DNA of 64,000 bases from Flavobacterium succinicans (GCF_001662485.1 NZ_JMTM01000035.1:62001-126000), one strand, 5' to 3'; shown: positions 53,550 through 61,904, counted from the stretch's first letter. Notes: a model not told the origin generated them from the letters alone. Numbers and translations: made by a program.

Positions 53550-53945
53550 TTAAGATTGGATAATTAATTCAACACTTTCTTTATTGTCCAAAGCTTTGTA
53601 AACAAAGACTTTTAGCTTCGTAAAAGCTTTTCTCGACATCAAACCTAAACCAGGTCCAGAAAGTTTAGTAACAGGAGCAATACAGCCGTGCAATTCTTTT
53701 TGAGCATTATTAGCAGGATGAAAAAGAATAAACTTTCTATTCGGCACATTCACCAATTCCAAATGCCATTTGTATTTTGCACTGTATCGCTTTCTAATAA
53801 AATATTTCCCTTCCGGAACACAGGAAACCTTCGTTTCGTTCATCTTCCACGGCAATTCGATTGTATTGCAAATCAATTTGCCTTCGCATTCGAGTTTACC
53901 ATTCGTTCCTTCAGGGAAATAAGTTCTAGTTAACCAAATAACCAT
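53550..53945 (-). CDS. DUF5675 family protein
   Basis: 131 residues. The family pattern is clear: LTRTYFPEGTNGKLECEGK, ICNTIELPWKMNETKVSCVP, EGKYFIRKRYSAKY, and FHPANNAQKELHGCIAPV, with the histidine and cysteine of a possible hydrolase site. DUF5675 is found in phages and Bacteroidota mobile elements and has been guessed to be lysis- or secretion-related. The last base of the preceding gene's stop codon is the first base of this gene, so they are coupled. Confidence 0.88.
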   Translation of the reverse strand: MVIWLTRTYFPEGTNGKLECEGKLICNTIELPWKMNETKVSCVPEGKYFIRKRYSAKYKWHLELVNVPNRKFILFHPANNAQKELHGCIAPVTKLSGPGLGLMSRKAFTKLKVFVYKALDNKESVELIIQS

Positions 53946-54703
53946 TACACACCGCTATCAACTTTCGCTACAGACAATGGGTTAAAAGCACCATTTTTCA
54001 ATGGATACATTTGCCCATTAATCTCTTGATAGAACTCAACACCTAAAGCCAAAAACAATGGCTTAGTTGAGTTAGCAGTAACTGCATTCACTTGGTTAAT
54101 TGGAGCAGTAGCAGTTCCATCCCAAGGCAAAATTGCCGTTTCAGAAGTAGCAACCACATACGTTTCAGCTTCAAAATCAATTTCAGCTCCACCAGAAATG
54201 ATTTTGTAGTGAGTAGTTCCACTTGGAGCAGCAATCATATTCGCAGGAATAAATGATGCCAAATCCACAGTAATTTCACCAGCCACACGGTCAATAGTTG
54301 CCACAAACGGAGCAAACAAAGTTGTACCAAGCTTACCACGAATATTGAATTCAAAACCAAATAATAATTCAGCTTCACCATCAATCACGTTACGCAAACC
54401 ACGTTCACTTACTGTATCCGCTTGGATAACTTTAACCATCGCTTGCGTTAAGCGACTAACCATTCTACCATCGGCAGAATTGATTAAAAGCGGACGTAAA
54501 GCCGTTCTCAAAATCTTTCCTGCTTTACCAGCTCTACCAAACTCGGAACCATTCTCACGAGTTCTTTGAAACGCAGGATCACTTGCAATTCTACTAGCGT
54601 CAATTCCGCCTTTTTCTCTTGCCAAGTGTCCATCTTGCGTTTTGTAAAAAGTAATATCTCCGATAGTACCTTTTAGTTTAATTATGCCTTTCTGTCTAGC
54701 CAT
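53945..54703 (-). CDS. conserved hypothetical protein of Bacteroidota (252 aa)
   Basis: 252 residues, soluble, beta-rich. Starts MARQKGIIKLKGTIGDITFY, then ASRIASDPAFQRTRENGSEF and a beta-sandwich-like C-terminal half (TSETAILPWDGTATAPINQV). I know this type as a conserved Bacteroidota protein without known function, often beside DUF5675. The Gly/Thr-rich strands would fit a structural or secreted particle component. It leads the minus-strand cassette of four genes. Confidence 0.8.
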   Translation of the reverse strand: MARQKGIIKLKGTIGDITFYKTQDGHLAREKGGIDASRIASDPAFQRTRENGSEFGRAGKAGKILRTALRPLLINSADGRMVSRLTQAMVKVIQADTVSERGLRNVIDGEAELLFGFEFNIRGKLGTTLFAPFVATIDRVAGEITVDLASFIPANMIAAPSGTTHYKIISGGAEIDFEAETYVVATSETAILPWDGTATAPINQVNAVTANSTKPLFLALGVEFYQEINGQMYPLKNGAFNPLSVAKVDSGV

Positions 54704-54969
54704 AACTTCAAAATTTAGTTAAACATTCATCTAAAATCTCCTTCATTCTATCCATCAGTTGCAACCACATTTTGAATGATTAAAACAAAGTTTACAAAGC
54801 ATTTCACTAAAGAAAAAGCCACAAGTGTACCATATGTCTAAAATCGACACAAGTGTCTTAAATGAACATAAAAAGCCAATAAATAAGTATCAAAAATTAT
54901 AACTAAATTGCAAAAGATTTTCTGCACGTCAGAAGTATAGCATAGCTATATCAAAGGTATAGATAAAGT

Positions 54970-55173
54970 ATGAAATTGAATAATCAGAGGGTATGCATCT
55001 ATCCGAAGGACATACAACGAATAACAGGCAAGAGTTATCGTCAAAGTACTAGATTGATGCAAAAGATAAAAAAAGACCTCAACAAGCTCGAAAATGAGTT
55101 CCTAACGATTGAAGAGTTCTGTACATATAGCGGCATAAAATATGAACAAGTAACTCACTTGATTTTTGGTTAA
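54970..55173 (+). CDS. small conserved protein of mobile elements (67 aa), HTH-like
   Basis: 67 residues: MKLNNQRVCIYPKDIQRITG, then KSYRQSTRLMQKIKKDLNKL and a C-terminal LTIEEFCTYSGIKYEQV that looks like a helix-turn-helix. Proteins of this kind are common in Bacteroidota islands and might act as regulators or excisionase-like factors. It is the last gene before the right end of the island. Confidence 0.75.
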   Translation: MKLNNQRVCIYPKDIQRITGKSYRQSTRLMQKIKKDLNKLENEFLTIEEFCTYSGIKYEQVTHLIFG

Positions 55174-55327
55174 AATTGAAGAAATACAAAAACAAATTTT
55201 AATCAAGAAAGGTACCAATAAACACTTAAATAACTAGTTCAATTTTTAGTCTTGATACTTTAATATTCAAATATTTATCCTTATATTTGACTACTTTGAA
55301 TTTAGAATAATAGTAACCTTATAAAAG

Positions 55328-55350
55328 AGGTGTCAGTCGAGGTGTCACTT
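55328..55350. repeat. putative integrase arm-type repeats, right end
   Basis: AGGTGTC (55328-55334) and AGGTGTCACTT (55340-55350), 12 bases start to start, the same arrangement as at 19635 and 19647. Confidence 0.6.
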
Positions 55351-55403
55351 AAATTTAATGCTTTGCGAAGTATTGATTTTATTGGTAACTTTTGTAGCAG
55401 ACA

Positions 55404-55420
55404 AATCCCTCTTTCTCCGC
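55404..55420. repeat. attR, 17-bp copy of the tRNA-Ser 3' end
   Basis: AATCCCTCTTTCTCCGC is identical to 19518-19534. The next bases are a hairpin terminator, as expected behind the original tRNA gene. Confidence 0.9.
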
Positions 55421-55447
55421 AAAAAGCACCTCAACGAGGTGCTTTTT
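55421..55447 (+). terminator. original tRNA-Ser terminator
   Basis: Stem AAAAAGCACCTC (55421-55432) with 55436-55447, loop AAC, ending in a T-run. It directly follows attR and has been separated from its tRNA by the island. Confidence 0.85.
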
Positions 55448-55666
55448 ACATTTTAACACTTTGCTCTATTTTTTAAAAATTCAAAAGTTAGTTGTGGAAA
55501 TTTAGCGTCCTAGCCGTGCCTAACAATACAAAATCCGATCAATACACCTTTAGTATCCCTACCTTTTTATATTGTTTTGTTGATAACAAATGGTGAGTTT
55601 ACGGTTTTCCGCATAGTACTTTCAAATGCATTTTTGTATTATTGCGTAAAACATTTCTTCACTCCA

Positions 55667-56665
55667 TTGGCTACCAACAAAAACGCACAAATTCGCTACA
55701 ATACCCTAGACAAATGCTTTAGAAATTCCGGTAAACGATTTGCTATTGAGGATTTAGTTAAAGCCTGCAATGAGGCCATATACGAGTTTACAGGAAAAGA
55801 AGATGGCATCAAAAAAAGACAACTCTATGATGATATCAGTTTCATGGAAAGTACACAAGGATGGTCCATTGCATTAGAAAAAACAAAAGACGGAAGAAAA
55901 GTCTACTATCGTTACGAAGACCCCACCTTCTCTATTTCTAACCAACTCCTAAACGAAACCGAAGCCAATCAACTGAAAGAAGCTTTACTCACCCTAAGTC
56001 GATTCAAAGGAATGCCCCAATTCGATTGGATAGATGAACTAGGCACACGATTAGACGCCGAATTCAAATTGAATAAAAACTCAGAAAAAGTAATGAGCTT
56101 CGAAGAAAACGAGTACCTAGAAGGCAAACCCTTTATTTCTGAATTATACAATGCGATTATTTACAAAAAAGTAGTAGCGATTGAATACAAAAATTTCAAA
56201 AATGATGCCAGCGTAACCTATGAAATTAGTCCGTATCATCTAAAACAATACAACAAACGTTGGTTTTTATTTGGCAAGTCACCCAACTATGAAACCCTAA
56301 CCAATATAGCTCTAGACAGAATTCTTTCTATTAAAGAGACGGATAAGGATTATGAAAACGGCACTACTGATTTTAATGACTATTTCGAGGATATTGTGGG
56401 CGTAACTATTCCAGATACACCTATCGAAACCATAAAAATCAAAATAGCAGAAAGTTTGGTTCCTTATATCAAAACCAAACCCTTGCATCCAACGCAAGCC
56501 TATAAGTTTGAAGACGGTATGCACCGAATTGTAATCAAAGTAATTCCAAATTATGAATTAGAGTCGTTGCTACTTTCCCATGGTGAAAACTTACAAGTGT
56601 TAGCGCCACTTTCGTTTGTAGAAAAATTGAAAACTAGAATTGAGAAAATGAAAAATAATTATTAG
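55667..56665 (+). CDS. WYL-domain helix-turn-helix transcriptional regulator
   Basis: 332 residues from a TTG at 55667, giving (M)ATNKNAQIRYNTLDKCFRN, the common start of these regulators; an upstream TTG at 55577 would add unrelated residues. A winged helix (about 1-80) is followed by the WYL domain (about 140-230, with AIEYKNFKNDASVTYEISPY and LKQYNKRWFLFGKS) and a C-terminal WCX domain. WYL proteins sense nucleotide or DNA-derived ligands and often repress defence loci. It directly precedes the type I restriction genes, so it may control them. Confidence 0.88.
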   Translation: MATNKNAQIRYNTLDKCFRNSGKRFAIEDLVKACNEAIYEFTGKEDGIKKRQLYDDISFMESTQGWSIALEKTKDGRKVYYRYEDPTFSISNQLLNETEANQLKEALLTLSRFKGMPQFDWIDELGTRLDAEFKLNKNSEKVMSFEENEYLEGKPFISELYNAIIYKKVVAIEYKNFKNDASVTYEISPYHLKQYNKRWFLFGKSPNYETLTNIALDRILSIKETDKDYENGTTDFNDYFEDIVGVTIPDTPIETIKIKIAESLVPYIKTKPLHPTQAYKFEDGMHRIVIKVIPNYELESLLLSHGENLQVLAPLSFVEKLKTRIEKMKNNY

Positions 56666-56724
56666 TGCAGCTGGAATGCATACATGGGATTTAATTTTGA
56701 TTTGTAATTAAAAAACATTTTAAA

Positions 56725-57054
56725 ATGAAATCTAAAAAAGAACATTTAGCTAATTTTCACCTTGCCGGAGCAACCTATTATGATTTGGTTTTATGCTTTC
56801 AAGAACTAAAAATCGGAAGTATAGTAGAGGCAAGATTAGAACCAGAAAACAAATTTGACAATAGAGCCATTGCTTTATATTATGAAGACAAAAAATTGGG
56901 ATTTATCCCCAAAAGCGAAAACAGAATATTCTACAAACTTTTGCATTTAAACTATGCTATATTTGAATGTAGAATACAACAAATAGACCCAACACAACAT
57001 CCCGAACATCAAATAAAAATAGTAGCTCATTTAATAGAAAACACAACCCCATGA
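56725..57054 (+). CDS. HIRAN domain protein
   Basis: 109 residues, almost all one HIRAN domain: FHLAGATYYDLVLCFQELKI, GSIVEARLEPENKFDNRAIA, LYYEDKKLGFIPKSENRIFY. HIRAN domains bind 3' ends of single-stranded DNA, as in HLTF. Free-standing HIRAN proteins occur near restriction systems. Its stop codon overlaps the hsdM start (ATGA), so it is coupled to methylase translation. Confidence 0.9.
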   Translation: MKSKKEHLANFHLAGATYYDLVLCFQELKIGSIVEARLEPENKFDNRAIALYYEDKKLGFIPKSENRIFYKLLHLNYAIFECRIQQIDPTQHPEHQIKIVAHLIENTTP

Positions 57055-58604
57055 TCACAGGCGACTTAAAATCTCAAATAGACAAAATCTGGAACGACTT
57101 CTGGACCGGAGGAATCTCCAACCCATTAACGGTAATCGAACAGTTTACCTACCTCATCTTCCTGAAACAACTGGACGATAAGCAAACGCTTATTGAAAAA
57201 AGAGCCAATATGCTAGGGGTTACCACCGACAAGCCTATTTACACGCCAGAACAGAGAGAATTGCGTTGGAGTAGTTTCAGAGATAAAGATTCCGAAGTAA
57301 TGTTTGAATTATTCACACGCCCACAACGTCATTTGAATGACCTTACCGTGTTTGACTTTATGAAAACCCTGGGCAAAGACGGCGGTGCCTTTACCGAATA
57401 CATCAAAGGCGCCACCTTTATGATCCCAACGGCGAAATTGCTTGACCGTGTAGTACAGCAAATTGACAAATTACCACTAGACAATCGCGATACCAAAGGC
57501 GATTTATACGAATACATGTTGGGCAAAATTGCCGAAGCCGGAACCAACGGACAATTCCGTACCCCGCGCCACATTATCCGTATGATGGTCGAAATGACCC
57601 AACCCAAAAAAGACGACACCATTTGTGATCCTTCTTGTGGAACGGCTGGTTTCTTGGTCGCTGCTTCGCAATTCATTCACGAGAAACACGAAGACTGGTT
57701 TATAGAAGAACAATTTCGCGAACATTACAATAAAAACATGTTCAACGGAATAGAAATCGATCCGTCGATGATGCGTATTTCGGCCATGAACTTACAACTG
57801 CACGGTATGGAAAGCCCAACGCTTATTGGAAATTCTGCGTTGAGCGAAAGCAACAGCATCAGCAGTCAGTACTCCTTAATCTTGGCCAATCCACCGTTTA
57901 AAGGCGCTTTGGATTATGATGAAGTAGAAAGCAGTCTATTAAACGTAACCAAAACCAAAAAAACCGAATTACTATTCTTAACTTTAATTTTGAGAATGCT
58001 AAAACTAGGCGGACGCGCTGCCGTGATTGTGCCCGATGGCGTATTATTCGGAAGCAGTGGCGCACACAAAAGCATTCGCAAAGAACTAGTCGAAAACCAA
58101 CAATTGCAAGCCGTAATTTCGATGCCAAGTGGTGTTTTCAAACCCTATGCAGGAGTAAGCACCGCCATTTTATTCTTTACCAAAACCAACTCGGGCGGCA
58201 CCGACAATGTTTGGTTCTACGACATGCAAGCCGATGGATTTAGCCTAGACGACAAACGCAACGCCCAACTCTCAGAAGAAGTATTTGAACAATGCTTTGC
58301 CAACCCAGAAAGTGTATTAGAAGAGTTCAAAGGCAAATGCGATATTCCGAACATTTTGTTAGATTGGCAAACCGTCAACGGACAACCGAAAACCGACAAC
58401 TTTAAAGACCGCACCCAAAAATCTTTCCTTATCCCAAAAGCCGATATTGTAGCCAATGATTACGACCTCAGCATAAACCGTTACAAGGAAATTGTTTATG
58501 ACGAAGTGGTCTATGAAAAACCCGAAACACTTATTGCTGATATTAAAGCAATTGACAAAAAACGTTTGGAAGCGATGAATGAATTAGAAAAAATGTTGGA
58601 ATAA
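57051..58604 (+). CDS. hsdM: type I restriction-modification methylase subunit
   Basis: 517 residues. An N-terminal HsdM helical domain (about 5-130), then the N6-adenine methyltransferase domain with motif I DPSCGTAGFLVA (about 198-209) and motif IV NPPF in LILANPPFKG (about 282). HsdM methylates adenine at the target read by HsdS, and forms M2S or R2M2S complexes. Overlaps the HIRAN gene by 4 bases. Confidence 0.95.
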   Translation: MITGDLKSQIDKIWNDFWTGGISNPLTVIEQFTYLIFLKQLDDKQTLIEKRANMLGVTTDKPIYTPEQRELRWSSFRDKDSEVMFELFTRPQRHLNDLTVFDFMKTLGKDGGAFTEYIKGATFMIPTAKLLDRVVQQIDKLPLDNRDTKGDLYEYMLGKIAEAGTNGQFRTPRHIIRMMVEMTQPKKDDTICDPSCGTAGFLVAASQFIHEKHEDWFIEEQFREHYNKNMFNGIEIDPSMMRISAMNLQLHGMESPTLIGNSALSESNSISSQYSLILANPPFKGALDYDEVESSLLNVTKTKKTELLFLTLILRMLKLGGRAAVIVPDGVLFGSSGAHKSIRKELVENQQLQAVISMPSGVFKPYAGVSTAILFFTKTNSGGTDNVWFYDMQADGFSLDDKRNAQLSEEVFEQCFANPESVLEEFKGKCDIPNILLDWQTVNGQPKTDNFKDRTQKSFLIPKADIVANDYDLSINRYKEIVYDEVVYEKPETLIADIKAIDKKRLEAMNELEKMLE

Positions 58605-58646
58605 TAAATTTTGCACGCATTGTAAAATTGAAAATAAATAAGCAAT

Positions 58647-59036
58647 ATGCACTTACAAAAACAATTTTTAGAAATAACCACGCTTATTGCCAATGCCAAA
58701 CAAAAAGCGTATCAGGCAGTCAATAGGGAATTAGTATCCCTGTATTGGAATATTGGCGAATATGTCAGCCAACAAGTAGAAGCCAAAGCATGGGGAAAAT
58801 CAGTAGTAAGTGAATTGTCAAAATTCATACAGGAAACAGAACCTAATATTACAGGTTTTTCTCCTCAAAATATTTGGAGAATGAAGCAGTTTTACGAAAC
58901 TTACAACAATCTCCCAAAACTCTCACCACTAGTGAGAGAAATTACCTGGACCAATAATTTACTCCTTTTACCTTGCAAATCTATTGAAGAAAAAGCGTTT
59001 GAAAGTACTGGTGAATATAGAAAAAATGTTATCTAA
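58647..59036 (+). CDS. truncated DUF1016 (YhcG N-terminal) protein
   Basis: 129 residues with the DUF1016 N-terminal pattern: LITLIANAKQKAY-like FLEITTLIANAKQKAYQAVN, SLYWNIGEYVSQQ, GWSVVSEL-like WGKSVVSELSKFI, FSPQNIWRMKQFYETY. The PD-(D/E)XK half seen in full members, such as the one at 8,430-9,596, is absent. The ORF ends after a short unrelated tail (EYRKNVI). It may be a decayed gene, or a nuclease-free regulator. It lies between hsdM and the broken hsdS. Confidence 0.82.
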   Translation: MHLQKQFLEITTLIANAKQKAYQAVNRELVSLYWNIGEYVSQQVEAKAWGKSVVSELSKFIQETEPNITGFSPQNIWRMKQFYETYNNLPKLSPLVREITWTNNLLLLPCKSIEEKAFESTGEYRKNVI

Positions 59037-59042
59037 AAAATT

Positions 59043-59864
59043 ATGAGTTATAGCGCTTTTGTAAATTGTACTTGTTTCCAAAAAGGAAAAACCACTCCTC
59101 CACCCCATCAAGAATATGTTCAGTTTGCTGATGATGGTTTAAATATTAATTTGCCTAATGAACTTTTGGATGATAATGAAGATTTGTACTTTGAAATGTA
59201 TTCCGAATTTGATAAATGGAGATCTACTGCTTGCCCGCATGAAGATATGGAATATTGCTACGAAAATTTGAGCAATATAAGCGGAATGGCGGCCTTTAGA
59301 AGTTTTATTCATCAAAAAGACAACTTTCCAGTTTTAAAAAAAATTCTACCAAACAGCAATGGTGGCTGCATGCCTGCTATCATGGCTAAAGAACTTTTAA
59401 CAGAATTAGAAATTTTGGAGAATCAAAATGAAGTTGAAAATAAAATTTATTTGATTCAAAAAAACAATAATAATATAAAAGCGATTTGTAATGAAGACGA
59501 TTTTACAATTTTTGCTTTTTTTGATAAAGTCTATAAGTATGGCTTGGATGCCAATGGTTTTTTTATGCTGAGAACCGATATAGAAAATAACGAAGAGGTA
59601 CATTACGAAGTTTTTCGCTCAAAATATTTTAGCATAAGAAAATCTAATTTAAGCGGTGATATTGTTGTAGTTGACGAAAAAACGGCTCGTCGGTATAGAA
59701 GTGGAATGGTACTAACAAATCCTGGAGAAAATTCAGAGCAAGTATATTATATCGTAGAAAAAAGACAAGTAGAAACTAATAATTATTATCAATACCTAAT
59801 AGAACCCTTAAAAAAACTAGCACAAGCTAGCTTAGAAACAGGCAACCCCATACATTGGTGCTGA
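59043..59864 (+). CDS. hypothetical protein in the hsd locus (273 aa)
   Basis: 273 residues, soluble, acidic. It has a Cys-containing start (SYSAFVNCTCFQKGKTTPPP), a CPHEDMEYCYENLSNISGMA stretch and a C-terminal beta-rich part (KYFSIRKSNLSGDIVVVDEK). I do not recognise a family. It begins 6 bases after the DUF1016 fragment and reads in the same direction, so it may be co-transcribed. A guess at an immunity or accessory function would not be justified. Confidence 0.7.
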   Translation: MSYSAFVNCTCFQKGKTTPPPHQEYVQFADDGLNINLPNELLDDNEDLYFEMYSEFDKWRSTACPHEDMEYCYENLSNISGMAAFRSFIHQKDNFPVLKKILPNSNGGCMPAIMAKELLTELEILENQNEVENKIYLIQKNNNNIKAICNEDDFTIFAFFDKVYKYGLDANGFFMLRTDIENNEEVHYEVFRSKYFSIRKSNLSGDIVVVDEKTARRYRSGMVLTNPGENSEQVYYIVEKRQVETNNYYQYLIEPLKKLAQASLETGNPIHWC

Positions 59865-59907
59865 TTTGTGAATTATCTATTATATACATTTGTAATCAAT
59901 ATGAAAT

Positions 59908-60149
59908 ATGAAAAAAGTCAAATTTAAAACATCTTCGGTTTTGAAAAGAAATCAAAAATTAAAGCGGGTGATGGTTTTAAATTAGGAGAAGGAAAATATC
60001 CTCTTTACACGACAAGCGATACATTATCAAAAACGTTAAATAAATTTCTATTTGAGGATGAAAGCTTGATTTTTGACAATGTTGGATTTAGAAAAAATGT
60101 TGGCATAAAACAGCAGAGAGGAAGGGATTCGAAGTCAAAAATTATGTGA
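59908..60149 (+). pseudogene. broken hsdS fragment (type I specificity subunit, first target domain)
   Basis: ATG 59908 opens MKKVKFKTS, the usual HsdS start, but the frame then shifts: from about 59937 the next frame reads GFEKKSKIKAGDGFKLGEG, YPLYTTSDTLSKTLNKFLFE, ESLIFDNVGFRKNVGI, a target-recognition-domain beginning. It then runs into the tRNA-like segment and stops at 60147-60149. So the gene has both a frameshift near 59930 and a truncation. It is probably an ancestral hsdS that was replaced by the intact copy downstream. Confidence 0.78.
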
Positions 60150-60330
60150 CCACGGCAGGGTTCGAACCATAAACCCTAAAATTACGTTGTGACCTCGACT
60201 GGAATCAAACCAATACCCCTTCAAAATAGAGCTGTAATCGCAGAAGGATTCGAACCTTAGACCGACCGCCTGCTTAGAAGGCAGGTGCCCTAAAAAATTG
60301 CTCTCAACGAGCGATTGAACTAATAATTAA
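60121..60330 (-). other. mosaic of tRNA-like fragments, antisense to the hsd genes
   Basis: On the minus strand three to four T-arm-like pieces occur in 210 bases: GTTCGAATCC/GGTTCGAACC around 60125, 60160, 60202 and 60250. The best module (60240-60330) has an anticodon arm CCTGC-CTTCTAA-GCAGG with anticodon TCT, as in tRNA-Arg, a T-arm and 5-bp acceptor ends TCGCA/TGCGA, but extra bases in the D region. Others are only 3' halves. They are too irregular for working tRNAs and sit between a broken and an intact hsdS. Confidence 0.6.
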
Positions 60331-60355
60331 TGCGAAGATATAAAATATAGAAGTA

Positions 60356-61531
60356 ATGGAGAAAGTTGAATTAAAAAATTTAATTGAAAAACCAATTTCA
60401 GGTGAATGGGGTTCAGAAGGTACAACAATACCAGTCATTAGAACAACAAATTTTTCTAATGAAGGAAGATTAAATTTAAAGGATATTGTGCTTCGAAATA
60501 TTGATTCGAAAAAAGTTGAAAATAAAAAACTACAAAAAGGTGACATTATTATTGAAAAATCCGGTGGAAGTCCAACACAACCAGTTGGAAGAGTTGTATA
60601 TTTTGATTTAGAAGGCACTTATTTATGTAACAATTTCACTTCTATTTTAAGACCAAAAAAAGATAAAGTATCTCCTAAATATTTATTATACCAACTATTT
60701 ACAAGTCACTTATTTGGATTTACAAATAATTACCAAAATAAAACAACTGGCATTATAAATCTTAAATTAGAAAGATATGTAAATGAACTAGAAATCCCCC
60801 TCCCCTCATTACCCACCCAACAAAAAATAGCCGAAATTCTCGACACCGCAGACCAATTGCGCCAATACAACAAGCAACTGATTGAAAAATATGATGCCTT
60901 GACACAAAGTTTGTTTTTGGATATGTTTGGGGATCCGGTACATAATTCAAAAAAATGGCAAGAAGTAAAATTTTCGGATGTTGGAAAATTAGATAGAGGT
61001 AAATCAAAACATCGTCCAAGAAATGCACCTGAATTATTAAATGGCCCTTATCCGTTAATTCAAACAGGTGATATTGCTAATTCTGGCGGATACATCAACA
61101 ATTATAAATCAACCTATTCCGAATTTGGCTTGAAACAAAGCAAACTTTGGACAAAAGGAACTCTTTGTATAACAATTGCAGCGAATATTGCTAAAACTGG
61201 AATATTAACTTTTGATGCATGTTTTCCTGATAGTGTAGTTGGTTTTATTCCTAATGAAAAAACAAACAATATTTATGTTCAAAATTGGATGTCTTTTTTA
61301 CAAGCAATGATTGAAGAAAAAGCACCAATGGCAGCACAAAAAAATATAAATCTTGCTATTTTGAAAGATTTGGAATTTATGATGCCTCCAATCGAACTCC
61401 AAACCCAATTCGCAGAACGCGTACAAATGATAGAAGCCCAAAAACAACAAGCCCAAGAGGCCTTGGCCAAAAGCGAGGACTTGTTTCAGAGTTTGTTGCA
61501 ACGGGCGTTTAACGGCACGCTTTGTCCATAA
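60356..61531 (+). CDS. hsdS: type I restriction specificity subunit
   Basis: 391 residues. Two target-recognition domains (about 1-140; 190-345) are each followed by a conserved helical spacer (PLPSLPTQQKIAEILDTADQ, then LRQYNKQLIEKYDALTQSLF; and MMPPIELQTQFAERVQMIEA, then QKQQAQEALAKSEDLFQSLL). This is the standard HsdS build that recognises a bipartite DNA target. It follows the tRNA-like segment with no space and is intact. Its final codons (NGTLCP) are repeated in the duplication at 61721. Confidence 0.93.
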   Translation: MEKVELKNLIEKPISGEWGSEGTTIPVIRTTNFSNEGRLNLKDIVLRNIDSKKVENKKLQKGDIIIEKSGGSPTQPVGRVVYFDLEGTYLCNNFTSILRPKKDKVSPKYLLYQLFTSHLFGFTNNYQNKTTGIINLKLERYVNELEIPLPSLPTQQKIAEILDTADQLRQYNKQLIEKYDALTQSLFLDMFGDPVHNSKKWQEVKFSDVGKLDRGKSKHRPRNAPELLNGPYPLIQTGDIANSGGYINNYKSTYSEFGLKQSKLWTKGTLCITIAANIAKTGILTFDACFPDSVVGFIPNEKTNNIYVQNWMSFLQAMIEEKAPMAAQKNINLAILKDLEFMMPPIELQTQFAERVQMIEAQKQQAQEALAKSEDLFQSLLQRAFNGTLCP

Positions 61532-61642
61532 GGCGCTTTTTGTCATTTCGACGAAGGAGAAATCACACTAGAAAGTCACACAATACAAGTAATGCGTGGG
61601 ATTGCTCCTTCGTCGGAATGGCAAATTGGAGGAAAAGACAAA
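61511..61642. repeat. 132-bp direct repeat, copy 1 (includes hsdS 3' end)
   Basis: Matches 61721-61852 with about 5 differences. Begins with AACGGCACGCTTTGTCCATA, the last codons of hsdS and its stop. Offset is exactly 210 bases. Confidence 0.9.
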
Positions 61643-61720
61643 AGCAATAATGACGTAATGAACATCACCAGTTTAAATAGCAAGTGTGATTTCTCCTTCG
61701 TGGAAATGGCAAATTGGAGG

Positions 61721-61852
61721 AACGGCACCCTTTGTCCATAAGGCGCTTTTTGTCATTTCGACGAAGGAGAAATCACACTAGAAAGTCACACAATACAAGT
61801 AATGCCTGTGATTGCTCCTTCGTCGGAATGGCAAATTGAAGGAAATGACAAA
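61721..61852. repeat. 132-bp direct repeat, copy 2 (hsdS 3' end remnant)
   Basis: AACGGCACCCTTTGTCCATA, then the GGCGCTTTTTGTCATTTCG segment as in copy 1. The hsdS tail without an hsdS body points to recombination or loss of a further gene copy. Confidence 0.88.
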
Positions 61853-61904
61853 TTGGAGGAAACGACAAACTGGATGAAAGGACAAAACAATAATAAAAAA
61901 TAGT

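Larger units (their letters stand above)
19518..55420. mobile_element. tRNA-Ser-integrated genomic island, about 35.9 kb
   Basis: The island is bounded by a perfect 17-bp direct repeat of the tRNA-Ser 3' end (19518-19534 and 55404-55420). The tyrosine recombinase gene lies next to the left end, and matching GGTGTCACT arm-type repeats sit inside both ends. The native tRNA terminator now lies beyond the right repeat (55421-55447). Cargo: Zn/Cd/Co efflux, copper/mercury handling, RteC and replication-like genes, several defence-like genes and a hairpin array. No relaxase, coupling protein or Tra genes are visible, so it looks like an integrative element that is not self-transmissible, or one that uses a helper. 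Confidence 0.88.
55174..55666. other. right junction of the island, no gene
   Basis: This 490-base stretch holds the arm-type repeats, attR and the former tRNA terminator, then chromosomal sequence leading to the WYL gene. An in-frame TTG at 55577 could extend the WYL gene upstream, but no family resemblance is seen there. Confidence 0.7.

Noticed and set aside
60240..60330. Functional tRNA-Arg(TCT) on the minus strand
   Set aside because: The D region has extra bases and the acceptor stem is only about 5 bp, so it is described as tRNA-like.
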